Assembly (NCBI GenBank): GCA_964650975.1
Contig: CAZYWA010000527.1
Span: 1 to 5,554 of the forward strand
Direction of reading: 5' to 3'
Source of the DNA: CAZYWA01 sp964650975 [NCBI: uncultured bacterium]
Lineage (GTDB): Bacteria; JADJOY01
DNA length: 5,554 nucleotides
The position numbers and the translations under genes were made by a program. This document shows, piece after piece, positions 1 to 4,355 of the stretch (positions are counted from its first letter, which is position 1; each line of letters opens with the position of its first letter). Under the pieces are notes generated by a model. That model ran no database searches, had not been told where the DNA came from, and saw nothing but the letters and a program-made list of their open reading frames with translations.

Positions 1-36
1 GCCGTAGAACCCGCTCATGTTGGCGACGCGAAGCAT
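1..36 (-). CDS. N-terminal fragment of a possible AtuA/DUF1446-family protein (runs off left edge)
   Basis: Only the first 12 residues are inside the window: MLRVANMSGFYG. The ATG at 36-34 is the first usable start after an in-frame TGA at 57-55. It is preceded by GGAG (44-41) with a 4-base spacing, so the start is well supported. From memory, proteins of the acyclic terpene utilisation AtuA family (DUF1446) open with a very similar string, of the type R-I-A-N-x-S-G-F-Y-G-D-R. Some members act in acyclic terpene or leucine catabolism. With 12 residues this is a family hint only. The gene lies downstream of the lipoprotein gene, separated by a repeat-bearing spacer of about 270 bases, so it is probably transcribed on its own. 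Whether the rest of the gene is intact cannot be seen. Confidence 0.5.
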   Translation of the reverse strand, partial: MLRVANMSGFYG

Positions 37-40
37 GGCG

Positions 41-44
41 CTCC
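41..44 (-). promoter_or_regulatory. Ribosome binding site of the left-edge gene
   Basis: On the minus strand this reads GGAG, 4 bases before the ATG at 36-34. It supports translation starting at this ATG, just after the in-frame stop at 57-55. Confidence 0.5.
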
Positions 45-72
45 GTATCGCCGTTCACGCTGCTTCGCGCAA

Positions 73-111
73 GCCCGCCCGCTCGCCGCGTGGGGGCCGC
101 CGGTCCCCGGC
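73..111. repeat. Degenerate REP-like motif pair
   Basis: Positions 73-97 read as a degraded version of the motif seen clearly at 2622-2649 and 2666-2693 (GCCCGCC, then a variable centre, then GGGGGC). Directly after it, 99-111 is a small perfect hairpin, GCCGG-TCC-CCGGC, whose core is identical to the core of the copy at 2671-2690. The match is by eye and the 73-97 copy is loose. Confidence 0.45.
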
Positions 112-136
112 AGCTCCTCGATCGCGATCGGACCGA

Positions 137-160
137 CGCGCCGGAGACCGGCGCGCTCCA
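137..160 (+). repeat. REP-like palindrome, copy A
   Basis: Positions 137-155 form a perfect inverted repeat: 8-bp arms CGCGCCGG and CCGGCGCG around an AGA loop. Positions 137-160 match 2517-2540 at 22 of 24 bases. That second copy lies in the spacer on the other side of the lipoprotein gene. A GC-rich palindrome repeated in the spacers but not seen in the genes is typical of REP-type elements. The element could also act as a transcript end or mRNA stabiliser, though no T-run follows on either strand. Confidence 0.6.
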
Positions 161-309
161 GCAGGCGCATCGCGACGAGTGGCCTGCCCGCGATCGCTCA
201 GCGGCTTCGTCACGACTCCGCGTCTCTCCGAGCGCAAGGCGGCAGTCGGAGGGCTGCGGCCCCTCGCAGCCCCAGCGGACGATCGCGTTCCATCGGGCGG
301 CGCACGGCT

Positions 310-567
310 TCAGCCTGGATCGCACACCCCGCTGCACGGCATCGTCACGACGCCGGTCTCGAGGAAGGTCTGCGCGATCGAGAGCGAGGCGTCGGTGAAC
401 GGCACGTTCACGTGGCCGCCGAAGTCGCTCGTGGGCGGCTCGTTCCCTTCGGGCACCGGCGGATCGCCCCAGTTGATCGACACGAATCCCGGTCCGGTGA
501 AGGGCGCGTCAGCCACCGGCAGCCCCCACGGCTCGCGCGCCGAGCCGCGGATCACCGTGACCGGCCT
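310..567 (-). pseudogene. Out-of-frame C-terminal part of the lipoprotein hydrolase
   Basis: This frame continues the protein encoded at 2236-509 after a frame change near 556-580. It reads PVTVIRGSAREPWGLPV, then a segment containing NWGDPPVPEGNEPP, then GGHVNVPF, then a helix-like stretch ending in TFLETGVVTMPCSGVCDPG and a TGA at 312-310. From memory, long hydrolases of this kind in Deltaproteobacteria end with a His-containing segment, a helix and a C-x-G-x-C-D-P tail, so this is the genuine C-terminus. His608 of the restored protein (codon 414-412) is the best candidate for the catalytic His. The segment has no ribosome binding site of its own, so it is unlikely to be translated separately. 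Removing one base near 556-580 would restore a continuous protein of 641 residues from the ATG at 2236. Confidence 0.8.
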
Positions 568-2236
568 CGCGCGCCGCGAGATCGCCGGTGAGCGGCGGCA
601 CCTGCGCGTCGTTCTCGGCCACGATCGACACGATCTGCTTGGGTCCGATTCCCGGCAGCCCGTCCGCCAGGAACGGCAGGTAGCTCGCCGGATCGGTCGA
701 GTCCCACAGGTGCTGCGCCATCGGCAGGAGCAGCGCGCGGTCGACGCGCTTCGGATACGAGGTCTCGAGAATCCCGAAGTAAGGCGCGAACGCGATGCTG
801 CGATCGAGCATCAGCCCGAAGCTCGAGCCGTTCACGAACAGCGCACCGCGTTCGATGTCGGGCGAGAGCGCCGTTAGCGTGCCGCCGAAGATCCCGCCCT
901 GCGATCCGCCCGCGTAGTAGAGGTGCGTCGGATCGATGAGAGGCACGCCGTTCGCGGTGAGCTCGGGGACGTTGCGACAGCCTCCCGCGAGATCGCGGGT
1001 GAGCGCGATCTGCCAGATCATGCCCTGCTCGAGCCGCTCGGTCATGTACGGAAAGTTCGACGCGTCGACGAGGATGCCCGCGAGAACACCGAGGTCGTCG
1101 GTGCTCATGCCGGCCCAGTTGGTGCCCGCCACCACGACGCCGAAGCGGTTGGCGAGGTCGCGGAGTTGCGGGCTGTCGATGTAATTCTTGGCGTTGCTCA
1201 AGAGGCCGTGGCCGAACGTGACGAGCGGTCCTGCAACGGCGCCACCCGGCGCCTGTGCCAGCGTGCCCGGCAAGTCGGCCACGAACGGCACCTGCACCAT
1301 GCCCTGGAACACCGGCTTACCGGCCGAATCGCGCACCAGGAGCGCCGGCGGATTCTGGCTGGTCATGTAAAGCGGCGCCGTGAACGTGCCCTCGACGTAG
1401 CGCCAGATGTCGCCGCCGCGGTTGTCCTCGGAGTACGTGATCGTGCAGCCGAGGCCGTCGGGACCGAGCCGGTCGAGCGCGTCCGCGCGCATCGACATCA
1501 CGTCGCCGCGGATCGCGTCGCCCGACGCGGTGTGGAACTGCCAGGCGCTCTGCAGGTCGGCGCGATCGATCCCCGCCGTTTCGAGCGCCGTGAAGAGCTG
1601 CTCGTAGGCCGCCTGGCGGTGCTGCAAGTCGGCCGAGGTGAGCGCCGCCTTGTCGCGGAGCTGCGCGAAGCCGTCGGGCGCCGGCACCGGCGCCCCGTTC
1701 GCGTCGATGAGATCACGGATCGCCACCCCGTACTGATGATTCTCGAGCAGCCGCACCGCGGGACGGATATAGAGGACACGCGTGTCGTCCGACTCCGCCT
1801 GCACGTCGAGCTCGGTCCAGTGCGGAACCCGCTCGCCGGTCGTGAGGTCGAGGATCACGGTCGGCGAATCGGGATCGAGCGAACGGCCGATCGACTCCTG
1901 GCGCGCGGCGGCGCTCGCGTCGAGATCGGGCGGTGGCACCAGCACCGTCATGAGCTGCGACGCCGGGCTCATCCCGTCGAGGCGGCCGTACGGCGTCACG
2001 TCGATCGTCTGGCCGAGCGCGTTGACCGGCAGCGCCCGGAAGTCGTACGCGAGCCGGACACCGGTCGCGGTGGTCGGGTCCTGCTCCAAATAGCGATCGG
2101 ACGGCCACGGCAGGGCGCACACGTAGCCGTTCGAGTCGTCGCACGGTCCGGCGTCGCAGCCGGAAAGCCAGCCCGCCGAAACCGACACGAGTCCGAGAAG
2201 GAACCAACGAGGGAAAGAACCGCAAAACCAGCGCAT
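509..2236 (-). CDS. Lipoprotein of alpha/beta-hydrolase type, similar in layout to VolA-like lipases; frameshifted near its C-terminus
   Basis: The ATG at 2236 is preferred over the in-frame one at 2296 because GGAG lies 6 bases before it and it leads straight into a lipoprotein signal: hydrophobic residues 11-24 and lipobox L24-S-G-C27. Asp follows Cys27. Residues about 40-240 resemble the N-terminal half of bacterial virulence-factor lipases, with a Big-like stretch near 152-185 (VLYIRPAVRLLENHQYGVAI). The hydrolase half shows GHG at 342-344 (possible oxyanion loop), the nucleophile elbow GGSQG with Ser445, and a candidate acid, Asp543, in VAENDAQVP. The likely role is a membrane-anchored esterase or lipase outside the cytoplasm. 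The substrate cannot be told. After about residue 556 the frame ends in unrelated sequence (GHGDPRLGARAVGAAGG) and stops at 509. The true C-terminus, including the likely catalytic His, lies in another frame down to 310. As read here the product is 575 residues and should be inactive, unless the shift is a sequencing error or is corrected by the cell. The gene stands alone between two long spacers. Confidence 0.85.
   Translation of the reverse strand: MRWFCGSFPRWFLLGLVSVSAGWLSGCDAGPCDDSNGYVCALPWPSDRYLEQDPTTATGVRLAYDFRALPVNALGQTIDVTPYGRLDGMSPASQLMTVLVPPPDLDASAAARQESIGRSLDPDSPTVILDLTTGERVPHWTELDVQAESDDTRVLYIRPAVRLLENHQYGVAIRDLIDANGAPVPAPDGFAQLRDKAALTSADLQHRQAAYEQLFTALETAGIDRADLQSAWQFHTASGDAIRGDVMSMRADALDRLGPDGLGCTITYSEDNRGGDIWRYVEGTFTAPLYMTSQNPPALLVRDSAGKPVFQGMVQVPFVADLPGTLAQAPGGAVAGPLVTFGHGLLSNAKNYIDSPQLRDLANRFGVVVAGTNWAGMSTDDLGVLAGILVDASNFPYMTERLEQGMIWQIALTRDLAGGCRNVPELTANGVPLIDPTHLYYAGGSQGGIFGGTLTALSPDIERGALFVNGSSFGLMLDRSIAFAPYFGILETSYPKRVDRALLLPMAQHLWDSTDPASYLPFLADGLPGIGPKQIVSIVAENDAQVPPLTGDLAAREAGHGDPRLGARAVGAAGG
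566..580. repeat. Perfect inverted repeat at the frameshift site
   Basis: CTCGCG (566-571) and CGCGAG (575-580) flank CGC. This 6-bp GC hairpin sits where the lipoprotein frame must change. Such a structure favours polymerase slippage and also base-calling or assembly errors, so it bears on whether the shift is real. Confidence 0.6.
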
Positions 2237-2242
2237 GAGGGG

Positions 2243-2246
2243 CTCC
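2243..2246 (-). promoter_or_regulatory. Ribosome binding site that decides the lipoprotein start
   Basis: The minus strand reads GGAG, 6 bases before the ATG at 2236. The alternative in-frame start at 2296 would place 20 polar residues before the signal peptide, so this site fixes the start. Confidence 0.65.
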
Positions 2247-2335
2247 GTCGAAGAATGATGCGTCGTGTCACCAAACCTCGACGGTACGCACCGCACCCGC
2301 TGTCACGCAACTTTCAAGGACTGTCTCGATTGAAC

Positions 2336-2362
2336 GGGAAAACTGGCGGCGCTCACGCCGCC
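2336..2362 (-). terminator. Candidate intrinsic terminator or attenuator
   Basis: On the minus strand a perfect 7-bp stem GGCGGCG / CGCCGCC with loop TGAG (2362-2345) is followed by AGTTTTCCC. This is the only hairpin in the window followed by a run of four T. It lies about 100 bases upstream of the lipoprotein start and more than 350 bases after the stop of the secreted-protein gene. It may therefore end a long 3' tail, end a small RNA, or attenuate the lipoprotein transcript. The T-run is short, so confidence is moderate. Confidence 0.5.
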
Positions 2363-2418
2363 GATGAAGCGCTCGGCGAGATCGCGACTCAGCTAGGCCT
2401 CGGAGCCTACAAGCGGAT

Positions 2419-2436
2419 GTAGACCAAGCGGTCTAC
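2419..2436. promoter_or_regulatory. Perfect dyad GTAGACC-AAGC-GGTCTAC, operator-like
   Basis: The 18-base site has 7-bp perfect arms around a 4-base centre and is AT-richer than its surroundings. From memory the layout TAGACC-N4-GGTCTA is that of operators bound by some TetR-family repressors, such as the NemR box of E. coli. No TetR gene is visible in the window. The site is 183 bases upstream of the lipoprotein start. The same bases could instead form an RNA hairpin. Confidence 0.4.
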
Positions 2437-2446
2437 GCCCTGCCTC

Positions 2447-2478
2447 GCCCGAACCGGCCTGCTTTCGGCCGTTCGGGC
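2447..2478. repeat. Strong 12-bp imperfect inverted repeat
   Basis: GCCCGAAC (2447-2454) pairs with GTTCGGGC (2471-2478) and GGCC (2456-2459) pairs with GGCC (2467-2470). C2455 is bulged and the loop is TGCTTTC. It is the longest stem in the window. No T-run follows on either strand, so a classical terminator is not supported. It could be a protein-binding site or a stable RNA hairpin. Confidence 0.6.
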
Positions 2479-2516
2479 CTCCTCTGGGCCTCGCGGGTCC
2501 GCCCGTCGATCGCCCG

Positions 2517-2540
2517 CGCGCCGGAGACCGTCGCGATCCA
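2517..2540 (+). repeat. REP-like palindrome, copy B
   Basis: This copy matches 137-160 at 22 of 24 bases, in the same orientation. The arms CGCGCCGG and CCGTCGCG are around AGA. One of the two changes breaks a single base pair of the otherwise perfect palindrome in copy A. Confidence 0.6.
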
Positions 2541-2581
2541 CCCGTGTGTCCCCGCCAGTCCCCAACGCGCGGCGCGCGGGT

Positions 2582-2605
2582 GTTCGAGCCCGTCGGTCCC
2601 GCCGT
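2582..2605 (+). repeat. Degenerate REP-like motif
   Basis: The segment starts GTTCGAGCCCGTCGGTCCCG and aligns with the starts of the copies at 2621 and 2665 (GTTGGAGCCCGCC in the first). It lacks the GGCGGGGGC end and so looks like a decayed member of the same array. Confidence 0.4.
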
Positions 2606-2621
2606 GTGCGACGCGCGCATG

Positions 2622-2649
2622 TTGGAGCCCGCCCGTCTCCGGCGGGGGC
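2622..2649 (+). repeat. REP-like tandem motif, unit 1
   Basis: The unit begins TTGGAGCCCGCC and ends CCGGCGGGGGC. It matches 2666-2693 at 26 of 28 bases and starts 44 bases before it. The arms GCCCGCC and GGCGGG can pair. Its core CCGTCTCCGG is the reverse complement of CCGGAGACGG and so is related, in inverted orientation, to the core at 2517-2540. Confidence 0.6.
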
Positions 2650-2665
2650 GCCCATGCGTTGGGCC

Positions 2666-2693
2666 TTGGAGCCCGCCGGTCCCCGGCGGGGGC
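2666..2693 (+). repeat. REP-like tandem motif, unit 2, with perfect 8-bp hairpin
   Basis: CCCGCCGG (2672-2679) and CCGGCGGG (2683-2690) form a perfect stem around TCC. The unit differs from 2622-2649 at two positions, and both changes make the palindrome perfect. It begins about 27 bases after the stop codon of the secreted-protein gene, so it may protect or end that transcript. The T-run needed for an intrinsic terminator is missing in the minus direction. Confidence 0.6.
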
Positions 2694-2719
2694 TTTCCGG
2701 GACTCGGGGCGCGCACGCC

Positions 2720-4009
2720 TCAGGGAGGAGGTGCCGTGCGGAACGACGCGAAGTCGTCGAGGTAGATCGAGCCCGAGGCGCCAGCCTTGACGCTGAGCGC
2801 GCCGAAGCGCGCCAGGTCCACGTGCGAGCCGCTGTTCGCGAGACCGGTCACCATCGACAGCAAGTGACCGTCCAGCGAGAGCCGCAGGAAGCCGTCGCTC
2901 GCCGCCGGCGAGCTCGCCTGCGCCAGCTCGAACGCGACCACGTGGTAGCCGGGCGTGATGCCGAAGAAGCCGGTCTCCGACTGGCTGTCGTCGTCGAGCC
3001 GCGCGCGGGCTTCGACGGCGTACTGGCCCGCGCTGCGCTTGAGCACCAGCGCCAGCACGCGGCGCGGCGACGGTCCTTGCTCGAGGCCCAGGAAGAGCCG
3101 CACGCGATGCGCGCCGCTCGCCTCGCCGGGGTCGAAATCGGCGGTGTCGAACGCGAACTGGCCGCGGTAGTAGAGCGCCGGCGACGTGAGGTCGTGCTCC
3201 AGGTACTCGCCCGTCGATCCGTCCACCTGGGCATGCAGGCCGTAGCTCGATCCGGCGAGCGCCGCCACATGGTCCACGGTCAGCGCACCGCCGTTCGAGC
3301 TCGCCGACGACCACTCGTGGGTGTCGCCGCTCTCGAACTCGTCGTGGAGCAGCTCGACCGGGAAGCTGCCCTGGAACTCGAGCTTGACCGAGCCGCCGAA
3401 CGTGAAGTCGTAGTAAGGCGGCCACGCGAAGTGGAGCGGCGACAGCTCGGCATCGAACGACGCGTTCGAGATCGACATGGCGTCCTGGCCGTGGCCATCG
3501 GGCGGCAGCAGCAGGAACCATCCGATCACGGGGATTCCCGACGGCCCCGACGCCGGGAGCCCGAGCACGCTGCCGCTGGCCGTCACGGCGGCGAACATCG
3601 AGAAGAACCCTTCGGAGTCGACCACCGCCTGCGGCGCGGGAAGACCGCTGGCGGCGGGATCGACGGTCACGTCGATCCCGGTGACCGGCACGGGAAAGCC
3701 GGCGATCTGGAACGTCGTGTCGCTGCCCTGGAGATCCGCGTGCTCGATGGTGAGCAGGCTGGTGTCGGGATCGAAGCTCAAGTCCATCGAGCTATCGGGC
3801 CTGAGGTAGCTGGTTTCGGTGTCCGATCCCACGACCGGCACCGCAACCGTGAGCCAGAGGTCGGCCCGGTTCTGACCGCCGGGCAGCGGCCCCACGGGCG
3901 TCGCGTGGGCCGTGTAGGTTTCCGCGTGCGGAGCGCCGCGGACCGCGAGCACCAGCCCCACCGCGAGCGCCAGGCCCGCCGCGGTGCTTCCCTTCCGAGT
4001 GGACGTCAT
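2720..4009 (-). CDS. Secreted protein with a C-terminal LamG/jelly-roll-like domain
   Basis: The product has 429 residues. The ATG at 4009 is chosen because it opens a signal peptide: basic residues R5 and K6, a hydrophobic core at 11-23 and a likely cut near APHA29. Longer in-frame starts would add an Arg/Pro-rich stretch with no coding character. Residues about 30-220 alternate polar and hydrophobic positions like a beta-rich domain, and I do not recognise the family. Residues about 221-424 look like a concanavalin/LamG-type jelly roll: an entry motif DEFESGDTHEW (223-233), AALAGSSYGLHA (249-260), a DGFLRLSLDGHLL stretch (372-384), and a closing strand IYLDDFASF (415-423). Such domains often bind glycans or other surface ligands. 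No enzyme motif, anchor helix, LPXTG or PEP-CTERM end is seen, so it is probably released or periplasmic. It is flanked by two long spacers and is probably monocistronic. The coding call is firm and the function open. Confidence 0.82.
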   Translation of the reverse strand: MTSTRKGSTAAGLALAVGLVLAVRGAPHAETYTAHATPVGPLPGGQNRADLWLTVAVPVVGSDTETSYLRPDSSMDLSFDPDTSLLTIEHADLQGSDTTFQIAGFPVPVTGIDVTVDPAASGLPAPQAVVDSEGFFSMFAAVTASGSVLGLPASGPSGIPVIGWFLLLPPDGHGQDAMSISNASFDAELSPLHFAWPPYYDFTFGGSVKLEFQGSFPVELLHDEFESGDTHEWSSASSNGGALTVDHVAALAGSSYGLHAQVDGSTGEYLEHDLTSPALYYRGQFAFDTADFDPGEASGAHRVRLFLGLEQGPSPRRVLALVLKRSAGQYAVEARARLDDDSQSETGFFGITPGYHVVAFELAQASSPAASDGFLRLSLDGHLLSMVTGLANSGSHVDLARFGALSVKAGASGSIYLDDFASFRTAPPP

Positions 4010-4013
4010 GGGC

Positions 4014-4026
4014 ACCCCATAGGGGT
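4014..4026 (-). promoter_or_regulatory. Small hairpin covering the probable ribosome binding site of the secreted protein
   Basis: The minus strand has ACCCC-TAT-GGGGT, a perfect 5-bp stem just before the ATG at 4009. The only Shine-Dalgarno-like bases, GGGG at 4025-4022 or its partner region, lie within this stem. The true GGGG arm (4018-4015) is 5 bases from the ATG. The start could therefore be translated weakly or be controlled by opening of the stem. Confidence 0.35.
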
Positions 4027-4184
4027 TTCGCCCGACAGGGGGACGTCGTGGGACGATGCTGCCACCGCGAGCGCCCACCGCGCAACCGCCTTGGATTTCC
4101 GGTGGTATCTCACTTTGCCCACCTGGACCGGCTCGCGCGACGGACGGCCGGTGGCTGCGGAGGGTGCTCGAGCCCGCGCCAATC

Positions 4185-4211
4185 GGGGGCACTCGCGGGA
4201 AGTGAGCCCCC
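4185..4211. repeat. Inverted repeat GGGGGC / GCCCCC
   Basis: GGGGGC (4185-4190) pairs with GCCCCC (4206-4211). Three further pairs, ACT (4191-4193) with AGT (4201-4203), lie inside after a 2-base bulge. It could end the ParB-like transcript about 145 bases after its stop, but no T-run follows on the minus strand. Confidence 0.4.
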
Positions 4212-4242
4212 ATCGCGCGGGCGAATGCAGGCGAGGCGAGCG

Positions 4243-4263
4243 CACGATCGACTCTCGATCGTG
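4243..4263. repeat. Perfect 9-bp inverted repeat CACGATCGA-CTC-TCGATCGTG
   Basis: The arms are perfect over 9 bases with a 3-base centre, the longest uninterrupted arms in the window. It sits 93 bases after the end of the ParB-like gene. It could be a protein-binding site or a hairpin in the 3' end of that mRNA. It does not resemble the usual chromosomal parS (TGTTTCACGTGAAACA). Confidence 0.6.
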
Positions 4264-4268
4264 GCCGA

Positions 4269-4286
4269 GCCGTGCCCGAGCACGGC
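4269..4286. repeat. Perfect 7-bp inverted repeat GCCGTGC-CCGA-GCACGGC
   Basis: This is a second perfect palindrome, only 5 bases from the one at 4243-4263. Together they give two back-to-back hairpins about 70 to 113 bases after the ParB-like stop. No T-run follows. Confidence 0.55.
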
Positions 4287-4355
4287 CACCGGACGGCTGG
4301 CGCACGAGCCGGAGATCGGCAAACCGCGACACCACCGGAAACGCGGCCGATCGCC

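Larger units (their letters stand above)
37..309. other. Intergenic spacer with REP-like palindromes
   Basis: This stretch lies between the end of the lipoprotein reading frame (stop at 312-310) and the left-edge gene. The open frames crossing it are rich in Arg, Ala and Pro, have no ribosome binding site and resemble no protein I know, so I do not call a gene. It holds a short hairpin at 99-111, a perfect 8-bp hairpin at 137-155 and a looser copy of the same motif family at 73-97. No terminator with a T-run and no convincing promoter was seen. Confidence 0.6.
2336..2478 (-). ncRNA. Possible structured RNA or structured leader (unrecognised)
   Basis: Read on the minus strand, four stem-loops follow one another within about 140 bases. 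The first (2478-2447) has 12 bp with one bulged C. The second is a perfect 7-bp stem, GTAGACC/GGTCTAC (2436-2419). The third has 5 bp, TAGGC/GCCTA (2409-2394). The last is a 7-bp stem followed by TTTT (2362-2336). This order, ending in a terminator-like element, is what a small RNA or a regulatory leader looks like. It matches no RNA family I know. Palindromes also arise as protein-binding sites, and GC-rich DNA folds easily, so this is only a candidate. Confidence 0.3.
2237..2719. other. Long intergenic region rich in palindromes
   Basis: No protein gene is supported here: the open frames are Arg/Gly/Pro-rich shadows of repeats. Read in the minus direction, the region holds REP-like motifs (2693-2666, 2649-2622, a loose copy at 2605-2582, and 2540-2517), a strong 12-bp hairpin (2478-2447), a perfect dyad (2436-2419), a small hairpin (2409-2394) and a hairpin plus TTTT (2362-2336). 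The leader of the lipoprotein gene follows. I found no -35/-10 pair good enough to call. TTGCGT at 2306-2301 and TACCGT at 2282-2277, 18 bases apart, is the nearest and is weak. Confidence 0.6.
4010..4355. other. Intergenic spacer with several inverted repeats
   Basis: This stretch lies between the ParB-like gene and the secreted-protein gene. Its open frames have no ribosome binding site and the skewed Arg/Pro/Ser composition of shadow frames. It holds inverted repeats at 4185-4211, 4243-4263 and 4269-4286, plus the small hairpin at 4014-4026. No convincing promoter or T-run terminator was seen, although the start of the secreted-protein transcript should lie here. Confidence 0.55.

Noticed and set aside
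17-877. Open frame of 286 codons on the plus strand
   Set aside because: It runs through the repeat-bearing spacer and antisense to the C-terminus of the hydrolase, without a ribosome binding site or a recognisable domain.
923-2422. Open frame of 499 codons on the plus strand, antisense to the lipoprotein
   Set aside because: It is dominated by Arg, Ala, Glu, Val and His, with no ribosome binding site or recognisable domain. This is the usual antisense shadow of a GC-rich gene. The opposite strand has a signal peptide and catalytic motifs.
2380-2480. tRNA gene
   Set aside because: A GGTTCGGGC string on the minus strand recalls a T-arm, but no cloverleaf with a 7-bp acceptor stem and anticodon arm fits around it.
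2582-2693. CRISPR array
   Set aside because: There are only two good units, they are GC-rich full palindromes, the spacing is uneven and part of each spacer is itself related. No cas genes are near.
2433-3521. Open frame of 362 codons on the minus strand in a second frame of the secreted-protein gene
   Set aside because: It is Arg/Ala/Gly/Pro-rich and overlaps the true frame. Its tail only translates the REP-like repeats of the spacer.
4010-4130. Cyclic-di-GMP-type riboswitch before the secreted-protein gene
   Set aside because: Fragments such as GGCAAAG and CCACCGGAAA looked suggestive, but the conserved core and paired elements of the known class could not be assembled.
4090-4350. Inverted copies of CACCACCGGAAA-like sequence at about 4097-4108 and 4329-4340
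   Set aside because: The shared stretch is only about a dozen bases in GC-rich DNA with poor extension, so chance is a sufficient explanation.
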